Shown piece after piece: positions 46,520 through 57,268 of a DNA stretch of 64,000 bases. The stretch's first letter is position 1, and every line of letters begins with the position of its first letter. The notes below the pieces were generated by a model, which worked only from the letters and a program-made list of their open reading frames with translations, was not told the origin of the DNA and did no database searches. Origin of the DNA: Edaphochlamys debaryana (lineage: Eukaryota; Chlorophyta; Chlorophyceae; Chlamydomonadales); NCBI GenBank assembly GCA_016858145.1, contig JAEHOE010000019.1:372001-436000 (forward strand), read 5' to 3'. Made by a program: the position numbers and the translations under genes.

Positions 46520-49323
46520 CTACTTGGCGGCCTGCAGGGCCGACACCTGGGCGATCTTGGCCTCGATCAGCGCCAGCTTCTCCCGCGCCTCGCGCTCCTG
46601 CCCGCGAGCCTCATCCACGTACTGAGGGGGGAGTATTGGGAGGTTGGGACGAGCCGGGCGCCCTTGTCGAGAGAGCGAGAGAAGCTACAATACCCGGCCC
46701 GCGGGTAACTCCGGGAAGTGTGCAGACGGTGAGACGCGCGGGTAACATTTCGCAACCCCGGGGTGTGCAGGAGGCTTGACAAGGCCTTGGCCCGTGCGGT
46801 CGGGCCCCCCCTCGTACCTCTGGCGAGGCCTTGGCCATGAAGGCCGGGTTATTGAGCTTGCCCATGATCCCGCCCAGCTCCTTGTCCAGCTTGGCCTTGG
46901 CCTTGCCCAGGCGGGCCAGCTCCTTGGCAACGTCGAACAGACCCGCCAGCGGCAGCAGCACCTGGGGTTTGGGGGGGGCAAGGGGCGGGTGAGGGAAGAC
47001 GGGGTAGGTGGTACCTTGTAGGGCTGAAACCGACCTCAGACTGGTGGTAAGTTGAAGGAGAGCGCGATCATGGCCGACCCACATCGCCACAAGAAGACTA
47101 GCGGCATTCCTTGCGTTTGTTCCCCGCCCCCTCCCATACCCTGCCACCCCCGCCCGCGCCCCACCTGCACGCCCTCCTTGACCACCATGGAAGCCACGGA
47201 GCCGCTGGCGGCCGCCGCCTCGCCCGCCTCCGCTGCCGAGCCCACCAGGCGCACGGCCGCGGGGTCCAGCTTGGCCAGCAGGCACACCACCGCGATCTCC
47301 GACTCCAGGGCCTGCGGGTGCGGGTGCGGGGAGGAGGGTTGGTCAGCCAGGGGGAAGCAGAACACAGGTGGGGATGGCGGTACGGCCTGGAGGTGTAGGG
47401 AGGTGTAGGGGTTGTAGGGATTGGAGCGATCCATCACGAGGCGGTTCAGCCCCTGGCGTATGCCCAATCTACCCGGCACCGCTTCAGGCGGAACGGGTGC
47501 AAGCAGGCCCCACAGCCCCGCCCCACCCCGTACCTGGCGCGTGGCCGCGTCCTCCACCACCAGCGTGGCCCCGATCTTGCGCGCGGGCTCCACGTTGTAC
47601 TCGGCGCGGGCGTTGCGCAGCGCGCGCACGCAGCCCTTGAGCACCTCGAACGAGGCCAGCGCGGACTCGTCCACCGGCAGGCCGCGGGCGGGCCAGGACG
47701 CCGTGATCAGCGCCTCGCCTGCGCGGAGCAGGGAGGAAGGCGGTGTGGGGAGGAACAGGCGGGCAGGGTGAGGAGTGCGGTTATGGGTGAAGGGAGTGCT
47801 TGCCAACGGCGCAGCAAGGAGGTGGCAAGGCAGGGCAGGTGTGCGCTAAGGGCGCTCACCCCGGTGGGGGATGGCCTGCCAGAGCTCCTCCGTGACGAAG
47901 GGCATGAAGGGGTGCAGCAGGCGCAGCACGCTGTCGTACACGTACACCAGCACCGCACGGGAGGCGGCCTGGGCGGCGGCGTCACCGCCGTACGTCCGCG
48001 TCTGTGAGGGGTCGGGAAGGTAGCGGTGGCGGTCAGCAACACCGAGGATGCACAGTTCATGGGCATGCAGGCATGATTGGTAAGCATTAAAGGGTCTGGA
48101 GGGCGATGGTGGCAGCGAAGGCCGGGGCGCCGGCCAGTGGCACGCACCTTGGACGCCTCGATGAACCAGTCAGCGAACTCGTCCCACAGGAAGTTGTACG
48201 CCGAGATACCGGCGGTGTTGTAGTCGTACTTGTCGTATCGCTCCGACACCTCATCAATGGTCTGGGCGGATTGCATGGATTAGGTCGAGGTCGAGGGGTG
48301 GGCAGGGGTCAGGGCTTGAGGGGTGAAGCTTTCGGCTGGACTCGATACTCCACAGACGCCCTCAACAGTTGACGCGCTGCGGATATCGTGGTGCACCCGA
48401 ACGCTCCTGGGCCCAACCCAGACCCATCGCAGGCCCACCTTGTGCAGCAGGCTGACCGCCCAGCGCTCCACCAGCGGCAGGCTCTGCAGCTCGGCAGCGG
48501 TGGACACGGATGCCCCCCGCAGCGACTCCCACTCGGCGTCCGACACCTGGCAGAGAGGACACGAAGGAGTGCGAGCGGTCCAGGGTTCAGCGTTGATTAA
48601 CGTGGGAGCCGTGAGCCGTTTAAACAAGATCGCAGATGTGAGAGGAACGGGCGCAGGATGACCGCAACACCGCATTCCGCAGGACGTGCCTCCCACACCG
48701 TGCCGTACCTTGCCGTCCAGGTTGAAGAGCACGAACTTCCCGGCGTTCCAGAGCTTGTTGGTAAAGTTGCGGGAGGCCGTGAGGCGCTCGTTGGACAGGT
48801 TCAGGTCCTGGCCCACGGCCGTCCCTGGATTGAGCGCCGTTTGCGCACGCCAAGGGCCGATCTGGGTCAGCACATCGCGGCTGCGTAGTGCTTGGCGTTC
48901 ATAGCGGAAGTGCATCCACCAGTAGAGCCCCAAGGGAACGCACGGAGCACGCCCGAGGCCCTGCCCAGCACCCCTAGTACGGTAGCCCCCGGTGCCCACC
49001 TGTTGCGAGCGTGAAGCGCAGCGCGTCCGTGCCCACCGAGGCGATGGTGTCGAGGGGGTCGAGCACGTTGCCCAGCGACTTGGACATCTTGCGGCCCTTC
49101 TCGTCGCGGACCTGGCGTTAGGGATGGGTGGGGTGAAGTGGAGGAGCGAGCAAGAATGGAGCCCCGGTAAGTTGCAGGCACGCTCCGACTGTCACCGACC
49201 GCGGCTGCTTGTGTGGTTGCGGCCTCAGCAGAGCGCAGGGCCCAGTCCCGGACCCGGCCGTGTCCACCCACCAGTCCGTGCAGGTAGACGGTGCTGAAGG
49301 GCGCCTTGCCCGTGAACTCGATG

Positions 49324-49355
<32 letters not shown>

Positions 49356-52300
49356 CAGGATGTCGTGGCCCGTCTCCATCATCTGGGGTCAGTCGAGAGC
49401 GATGTGGAGGTGCGGGGTGGCGATAGGGGTGCGATCTTGAGCGGGGCGCCGAACGGGTACATCAACCGCATCGCCCCGCTCGGGCCTGGGCACCAGGGTC
49501 CAGCAGCTTGGCAGTGCAAGGCTGGGCCCAGGCTTAGGCTAGGCCCTCTCAGGCGTATCGCTCAGTGCAGGGCGGCGCACCTGGGTGGGGTAGAAGGTCT
49601 TGAGGTCGGGGGAGTCCTCCTTGGGCCAGCCCAGCGTGGAGAAGGGCCACAGCCCCGAGCTGAACCACGTGTCCAGGACGTCCTCCTCCTGGTGCCGGGA
49701 AAGGGGTGGACAGAGGAGGCAGAGGCGCAGCAGCGTTGACGGCACTGGGGAGGAAGCACTGGGTGAGGCCCTCAGCGTAGCGGCCCTTGGAAAGTCTTGC
49801 CCTCGCCCCACCAGCCCCCGCCCCACACCCGCCCGGCCGCCCACCTGGCGCAGCACCACGTTGGGTCCGTGCGCCGCCTCCGCCAGGCGCTGGGCCTCGG
49901 CGGCGCTGCGGGCCACCACGTAGCTGGCCGAGCGGCCGTCGGGGGCGGCGGCGGCGGCGGCCTCCGAGGCGTGCACGTACCAGACGGGGATGCGGTGGCC
50001 CCACCACAGCTGGCGGGAGATGCACCAGTCCTGGGGGCGTAGCATTGGGGTAGCAAAAGAGGCAGAGGTGCTTCAGGTAAGGCCAAAGTAGAGCTCGCGA
50101 ACACCGGCATGAGTCAAGGCAAGCCCTTTTGCCCGTCTGCAGCCTGCAGCCCCGCCGCCGCACCTTGATGTCTGTGAGCCAGTTGTTGTAGATCTTGGCG
50201 AAGCGCTCCGGCATGATGGTGATGGTGCCGTCCGCCACGGCCGCCAGCGCGGGCTTGGCCAGCGGCTCCATGCGCACGAACCACTGCTCGCTCACCAGCG
50301 GCTCAATCACCTCGCCGGAGCGCTGGCTGCGGGGCACGCTGCGGGGGTGGGTGGGTTTGGAGGGAGGGAGGCAGGGAGGAGGTGGGAGGGTTGAGGTGTT
50401 GAAGGGCGCGGGACGCCAGCGTGAGTGGTACGAGCGGGTGGTTGTGCAGTCGTGCTGAGAAGGGGCGGGGTGGAGAGGGGTTGCAATTGGCACGTGCGCC
50501 CTATCGGCCTTGTATGGCCCCCAGGCAATGCATGTACGTACCGGGAGGTGTGCGCCTCCTTCTTGATGGTCATGCCGGCGGCCTCCATGTCGGCCCACAG
50601 GGCCTTGCGGGCCTTGAACCTGAGCGGGGCGGGAAGAGTTGCAAGGTAAGAATGGTCCACATAGGCTTCACAAGTAGGCCCTTTCATCTCTTGCGAGGCG
50701 CTTCCCCAGGCCCTGGACGCCCGCGGCTCGAGACAGTTCCATCGCTTCATCGGCCCCAGAGGAGGCTGCTTCACCTGGCGCGCCCATAACCCTGCACCGC
50801 CCGCCGCTCACCTCTCCAGGCCGGCGTACTTGCCCGCCGCCTCGTTGAGCGTGGCGTCCTTGTTCATGATGTTGATGATGGGCAGGCCGCGGCGCTTGCC
50901 GATCTCGTAGTCGTTGATGTCGTGGCCTGCGGTACGGCACACAAGGCTCAGCGCTAACCTTACCGCTGCGATCTGCCCATGTCCCGGCTGACAGCAGCGT
51001 CGTCCTGCCGGCAGTTCCTCGAGCCAGCAGTGCCCTCGCCCTGGAGGAGCACAGCGGAAACGTCCAGCCCCCCAACCCCAGCCCACCGGGCGTGATCTTA
51101 AGCGCTCCCGTTCCGAACTCCATGTCCACGTACTCATCCCCCAGGATGGGGATGCGCCGGCCGCCGCTCATGGGAACCTCGCACTCGCGACCGATCAGGT
51201 GCCTTGGCGGGTAAGGGGGGTGAGATTCGTGAGAAGCACACGAGAGGTTCAGCAGGCGCCGAGTCACGGCTGCCCTAAACCGCTACAGGGCGCTGAGGCG
51301 GCCTCGCCTCTGACCGCCTCATTTCCCTCCGCCATCCCGTGCCTCCCGCGTGTCCATCATCCCTGCCTTCCCCCCAACCCGCCGCGCCCCGCCTCACTTG
51401 TACCGGGGGTCCTCCGGGTGCACCGCCACCGCCGTGTCCCCCAGGATGGTCTCGGGGCGGGTGGTGGCCACCGGCAGGAACTCGGAGCTGTCGCCCCCCG
51501 CCACCGGGTACCTGGGCGGAGGGTATGGGCGAGAGGGCTGCTCGGTCCCGCCTCCTCATCCATGTCTCGCCCCGGCCACACTCCACACCTCCTCCGCCTT
51601 GGCACCGGAGCAGTCACGCCAGTACACACTACGCAGCACAGGCCACCCTCCGCACGCCCCCACACAGCACGCAACGCGCTCAGCACGCCCAGCACGCGGC
51701 GCGCGCCGCACGCACTTGAAGTAGTACAGGCTGCCCGCCTCCTCGGCGTACTCCACCTCCAGGTCGGACACGGCGGTGCGCAGCGCGGGCGACCAGTTGA
51801 CCATGTACTGGCCCCGGTAGATGAGGCCCTTGGCGTGCAGCCGCACAAAGGCCTCCGCCACGGCCTCTGCGGGGTGGGGGATGCGGGATGCGGGATGCGG
51901 TTGGTGGGGAGAGCCGGAGGGGAGATGAGGGCGTGGGTGGGGGGAAGGGAGCCCGCCAGGGAGCGGCCAGCAAGGGCTGAAGCAGCCAGGGAGTGCATCG
52001 GGTACCGAGCCAGGCTCGGGCGCTTCATGCCCCGATGGCAGCTGCGGAGCCCAGCCGAGAGGCTCATGAGCGCCGGCCAGAGGACCCAGCCAAGCGTCAG
52101 AGTCCACCCCCTCGCCAGGGCCCCAGCGCCGCCGGGCTTGGCCCAGCCCACGCCGCGTGCTGCTGCGCGCCCGGGCACAGCCCTCCTCGACCGCGGGACC
52201 CAGGCCGCAGCCCCGTATAACTGTAGGCCTGGCGCTCGTCCGTGGGCCCGCGTGGGCCCGGCTGCCCCGAAGCCGGGGCCCGGCTACTGCGCCCCTGGGC

Positions 52301-54444
52301 CCAGCTGGGCCTGGAACCCCCAGCGCCAGCAATGCTCCAGCCGGCGGCTTGCCAAAACCCAGCAGCCGCAGTGCCCGGGCCTAAGGGCGATCCGAGCCGC
52401 TCCGAGCCACGGCTGCTGCAGTCCCTCAGCGCCGGCGCCCGGCGCACATCCAGCCGCCTTCCGCAGAGGGTGTCCAGGCACGGCGCGCCAGAGCCTTCCG
52501 GGCCGTCGCCCTGCTGCCCTACGGAGCGCTCTGCCCGGGCCGTACCCGGCAGGTGACAGTTTCCCTGCCTACCTCACACCCGTTCTCCAGACCCTCCCGA
52601 TCCTGGCCCCCATCCAACAGTCCCCCACCCCGTCCCACCCCTTGACCCGCTCCCATCCCTTTCCATCCTCCTCCCAGCCCCCCTCCTCCTCTCCCCTCCC
52701 AGCCCGTCCCCACCCCCCCGCCCCACCCACCCGACAGCCCCTCGTCCAGAGTGAAGCGCTCCCGGCTCCAGTCGCATGAGGCGCCCAGCCGCCGCAGCTG
52801 GTTGGTGATGAAGCCGCCGTACCTGTACGGCGTACGGCAGCACGCGGTTACGGCACCGAACCCAGCACGCACGCCGCCGCGGCCCCGCCTCCAAGCTGAC
52901 ACGGGTTGCACCTCCCGGATGCGGGCCCATCTGCAACCGCCCACGGCCTTCGCAACACCCGCAACACACATGAGCCCTTAGCCACCCCACCACCACGCTC
53001 GCCGCCCCCCGCCCGTCGCTCACTCCTCCTTCCACTGCCACACGCGCTTGGTGAACTCCTCCCGCCCCAGCGCCAGGCGGCTGGTGCCCTCCTTGGCCAG
53101 GCCCTTCTCCACCACGGACTGAGGGGGTGAAGGAGTGGGGGGATGCGCGGTGGAGGGGGCGGCAAGTCGGTGAGGGCAGGGCCTGGGCCAGCACCCAGCG
53201 GGCAGGGGCGGGCAACGTACGGTAGCTGGTTGTCAGCTACATGGAACCAGTCTGAACCCTACTCCAGCTGCTCGCCCCTTCGCAGCAGCGCACCTGCGTG
53301 GCGATGCCCGCATGGTCGGTGCCCGGAAGCCACAGCGCCTTCTTCCCGTTCATACGGGCGTAGCGAGTCATAATGTCCTGGGGGCGGGGGGAGGGGAGGA
53401 GAAAGTGGAGGGGAAGGGCTGCTTCAGCTTAGGCCGCGGAGCGTAGACCAAACATGCTGAGCCCCGCTGCTGACTGGCTCCCGGGCGCCCTGGGCACCTG
53501 GCCACCAGGACCAGCCGGCCAGGGCCCACACGATGCGTCTCCCGCGCCCCTTCCACCTCTGCGTCCTTTCCTCCTTGCCGTCTGCCCCCCCCTTGGCCCC
53601 ACCTGCACGGTGGCGAACATGGCGTGTCCCATGTGCAGCTTGCCGGTCACGTTGGGGGGCGGCATGGAGATGGTGAAGGGCTCGCCGGGGGCGGACTCGT
53701 CCGGCTTGAAGTAGCCAGAGGACTCCCACCTGGCAGGGTGGGAAGTGGGAAGGGGAGGGGAAGGGGAAGGGAGGGCCCCAGGGAGGGCTGAACAGGCGCC
53801 TCGTGCGGAGGTATCAAGGGTCCTGCCCCTGCTTCAAGCCTCCGCGTCGGCCCGCGTGTGTGCAAGCTCGGGGTCAGCGAGAATGCGCGTGGGCCCGGCA
53901 CCCCTCGCGCATACCCGGCCGCCCCACAGCGGCCAGACTTGCCCCCTCCCTTCCCAGCTTCCCAGCTTCTCCCCTCTCCTCTCAGCTGGCCCCCGGCTGG
54001 TCTACAAACCCTTTCTCCTCTCCGCTTTCTGCCCCCGACTCGTCCCCACCACTTGTAGATGCGCTCCTCAGCGGTGGCCGCCTCAAAATTCTTTGGCAGC
54101 TCCGGCCGGGCCGAGCCGCTCGGCGCCACCGTGCCCACCTCCTCTGCGAAGGGGGACAGCGCCGACCGGTCAGGTCACAGCTATGGGTGGTAGCGCTTGC
54201 CAAAGACCGGGCAGTAGGAGAGACGCGACCGGGACCACATCCTCGCTCGCGATTGCCATGACCGGCAGAACCACAATTGACTTGCCCCAGAATGTACAAA
54301 GCCATACTTACGCACTGCAGCAGCGTGCAGGACAGGCGCGAGGCGGAGCGGGCCAGCCGTCGGCACCGGCTTGCATTGCAGCCACGCGCTGCAATTGGCG
54401 CCCAGCAGCCGAGACGCCACGGTCCTCGCACGAGAAGCCTGCAT
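46520..54444 (-). CDS. Valyl-tRNA synthetase, organellar (bacterial type)
   Basis: It charges tRNA-Val. Twenty-four exons, first 54444-54312 and last 46621-46520, add up to 2949 bases (982 residues) with every phase matching. The N-terminus ([20 protein letters not shown]) is rich in Arg, Ser and Ala without acids, as in organelle transit peptides; an upstream in-frame ATG at 54522 is an alternative start. Class I signatures: [14 protein letters not shown] (HIGH motif at residues 108-111) and [11 protein letters not shown] (KMSKS at 601-605, near 49076-49090). [28 protein letters not shown] (editing domain), [18 protein letters not shown] and [13 protein letters not shown] are typical ValRS blocks. 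The C-terminus is a coiled-coil arm ([40 protein letters not shown]). Intron 51867-52730 (864 bases) is by far the longest. Plastid, mitochondrial or dual targeting cannot be decided here. Confidence 0.95.
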
Positions 54445-55331
54445 GGTTGCTGCCGGCTTGGCAGGCTCCTCGCGTCCGGCTCCGCCTCGCGAACTCCGCG
54501 CCGGGCAACGACCGAGTTGCATCCTACAAGCGGCTCCTGCCAACTGGGTCGTGACTACGAAGCGCTACGAGCAATGTACAGGACAGCGACAGAAGCCTGT
54601 GGTCTGAGGTGACACCCTAGCACATATGGCGGCAGTCTCAGCCGCGGGTAATATGAAGCTCGCGCACGGGGTCGCGTGCTGCAAGCAATAGCGATACTGA
54701 AAGCTTGCGTCTTCCGAAGGTCGACGCCGTGTCGCCGTGTCGATCCATACACACGAAGGCGCCCGACACCTCCCGCCAGCCCCGCGCACAGAACAGTCGT
54801 TCTGCAGGTCATGACGCGCTGCTATACGTTTACCCCGGAGCTATTTACAGACTCACCGGGCGGCTCCGCATCGGGAGATTCCACCACCGGCAGTCACATC
54901 GATAGAGTCAAAGCATCCTCGCGTGCTCCTCAAGCATCCCACCTGTCACACGTTGCCTGCTCGAAAGTCGCAGTGTTGTCTTGCATGTCCGAGATATGAC
55001 ATACCCGCCGGGGCGACTCCGCACGGAGAGACTCCGCACCGGGGGACCGGGGGACTGACAATGACGCACTGCGAAGGCATGTCCACGCGACGCGCAATCA
55101 AAACCCCCCACGCCCCCTATGTTTTGCACGATGAGCCGCCAAGCAGTAGCCAACTTTACAACAACAACACGAGCAACAGGACATGACGCCGGGCATCGCC
55201 AATCACCCCCTCACCCAGAGGCCCCTCGGAACCGTGTCAGGAGAGCATCGCCCCCTGACCCCACACCACCGGCCGCTCATGAGTTCCGCACCACGGCCCA
55301 CCCACATATCACTTCCCGCCTCAATTTCCCC
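54445..55331. other. Intergenic, ValRS promoter and BTB gene 3' region
   Basis: No gene is seen. Several CA- and A-rich stretches lie near 55100-55180. Confidence 0.4.
55156..55160 (-). terminator. Candidate polyadenylation signal TGTAA
   Basis: Read on the minus strand this is TGTAA, about 170 bases after the stop codon of the BTB gene. Confidence 0.4.
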
Positions 55332-56813
55332 TCACAGCGCCCGGAAGGCTATCTCGAGCAGGCCACCCACAACCTCGGGGCAGCGCGCCAGGCACTCCGG
55401 CAGGCAGCTCATGTCCACGCTCTTGCGTGACTCCATTGCGAAGGCCGCCAGCCGCGCCTGCAGCTCCGCCAGCCCGTGGGTGTTGGCCCAAAGCAGGTCC
55501 GACAGCACCGTGGCGGGCGTGGTCGCAACAGCCAGGCGATCGGTGAGGGCTGCCACGGCGCCGCCAATCAGCAGCCGCCCTGCCAGCGCCGCCGTGGGCC
55601 GCAGCAGCTCGGCCGGCGCGGCCAGAAGCTGCTGCGAGTACGACACCCCCATCGTGTTGCAGTACATGTACGACAGGAGGTGGGCGAAGGCGGCTGGCTC
55701 GGCGTCGTCATCAAGGACCACCTCCACTGCGCCGCTGTCCGCAAAGCCGCCATCGGGGGACAGCAGCCGGGCGAAGTACTCGGAGCCCGCCGCCAGGACG
55801 GAGCGGTGGGCCGGGAACGTTTCGGCCCCCACGCGGATCGTCACGATCCCGGCCGCCACCCCCGAGCTGCTGCTGCTGCTGCGTGCCTGTACGCCGCCAG
55901 ACAACGTCAACAGGTCAAGCAGGCGGCTGATGGGAGGGGCGGCCGTAGCGAACGGGCTGCTGCGCAGCAGGGTCGTGGGCCCAAAGCCGCCGCCCGAGAT
56001 GATGGTCACGGCGCAGCTGCCCCAGCTCACCGCCGCGACCTCTCCGCTGGGCAGCAGCACCATCTGCCGGACGCCTGCCTTGCCGAAGCACTCCTCCAGC
56101 AGGGTCGTGACGGTGCCGCCGCCGTCCATGCAGCGCAGGTCGCAGCCGTCGGCGATCAGCAGGTTGCCGCCGGGCAGCGGCAGCAGCGCCCCCACCTCCC
56201 AGAACCGCGCGCTGGTGCCCCGGCCGTCAGCCGAGCCCTGCGCCTCCGTGCTACCGGCCAGCAGCTCCGCCCCGCCGCCGCCCTCCGTGCGAAGCCTGTG
56301 CACGGAGGTCTCCGTCTTGGCAAAGAGCGTGCCAGAGGAGAGGTCTGAGACGAGGCCCCACCAGCACCCGCGTGTTCCAATGCGGGCTCTGGTCAGGAGG
56401 CCGCTGCGAACATCATAGCGCTTGATGGTTGAGCTCAGCTGCAGGAACAGGCTGCCCTGGCCGTCTGCAGCGAGCGCCGAGACCATGTCACCGTGTAGCG
56501 CCTCCTTCTCCGACCCAGCCGCGAGGCACACGCCGTTGTCGGCATCGAGCTTGTACAGGCAGCTGGGAAAGCCAGCGGTGAAGACGACGGCGTTGCTCGC
56601 TGGGTCGTAGGCGGGGCACTCGGCCTTGCCCGGCGCGGTCGCAAGCCTCTGGCCCAGCCTCGCGCCCTCGGCGCCCACACCGCTCTCCAGCTCATACACA
56701 CCGCCGTCTCCAAAAAAGGCCAACGCCTGGTCGGGACCACCGCTGGGTCGGGGTCGCACCACGACGCCGCGGACCTCGCGGTCTAGCTGAAGCGCACGAG
56801 CGGCGAGGGCCAT
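55332..56813 (-). CDS. Beta-propeller (NHL-like) plus BTB/POZ protein
   Basis: A single exon of 493 residues starts at the ATG at 56813 (MALAARALQLDREVRGVVVR). The first 300 residues have propeller-like repeats (NAVVFTAGFPSCLYKLDADN, LPLPGGNLLIADGCDLRC), including the NHL-type signature GSADGRGTSARFWEV at about 203-217. The BTB domain starts near residue 322 (GIVTIRVGAETFPAHRSVLA, then GSEYFARLLSPDGGF, VEVVLDDDAEPAAFAHLLSY) and is followed by helices (LLWANTHGLAELQARLAAFA). BTB proteins of this kind usually act as substrate adaptors of Cullin-3 ligases; that is inference. It lacks introns while all neighbours are intron-rich. Propeller-before-BTB proteins are, as I recall, common in volvocine algae. 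Confidence 0.85.
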   Translation of the reverse strand: MALAARALQLDREVRGVVVRPRPSGGPDQALAFFGDGGVYELESGVGAEGARLGQRLATAPGKAECPAYDPASNAVVFTAGFPSCLYKLDADNGVCLAAGSEKEALHGDMVSALAADGQGSLFLQLSSTIKRYDVRSGLLTRARIGTRGCWWGLVSDLSSGTLFAKTETSVHRLRTEGGGGAELLAGSTEAQGSADGRGTSARFWEVGALLPLPGGNLLIADGCDLRCMDGGGTVTTLLEECFGKAGVRQMVLLPSGEVAAVSWGSCAVTIISGGGFGPTTLLRSSPFATAAPPISRLLDLLTLSGGVQARSSSSSSGVAAGIVTIRVGAETFPAHRSVLAAGSEYFARLLSPDGGFADSGAVEVVLDDDAEPAAFAHLLSYMYCNTMGVSYSQQLLAAPAELLRPTAALAGRLLIGGAVAALTDRLAVATTPATVLSDLLWANTHGLAELQARLAAFAMESRKSVDMSCLPECLARCPEVVGGLLEIAFRAL

Positions 56814-57268
56814 GACTGTTCGCTGCTGAAAAGCTATGGCGGGGAAGTTGATGTTGGTGGCGAGTGGAGAATCCCCTCACGGGCCGACGGCCAGCATTCC
56901 CTCTTGCCCAAGGGCCCCTGCCAGCCAATTGCCACACCCCTCATAATGTCTACCCCCGGCCCCTGGCAACTGCCAGTACAAACCACACAAGGGGCTTCCC
57001 TGCCCTACCTGCGGGCCTGAGTCTCACGCAAGCCAATAACCATACACCCAACCCACTTATGTGCAACGTGAACATGCAGAACAACTTGCATCCAGCTGTC
57101 TGAATCTCGTACACCCTTGCTTGCTTGCATGCACACGCCCTGCTGACCCCACGTCTGATGCAAAATGCCAATCCCACCCCATGTCCCCCTGCATGCGTAT
57201 CCCCCTGTGTCCTGCCCTCACCTCCTGCTTTCCACCTTCCCTCCTCTGACTCACGCCGCTCCGCGCCC
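56814..57268. other. Intergenic, BTB promoter and RING gene 3' region
   Basis: A C-rich stretch without coding pattern. It must hold the promoter of the BTB gene, but no clear element is visible. Confidence 0.4.

Noticed and set aside
51199..52779. 526-codon open frame on the plus strand
   Set aside because: It lies opposite ValRS exons and the long intron 6; composition is typical of a GC-rich shadow and no domain is visible.
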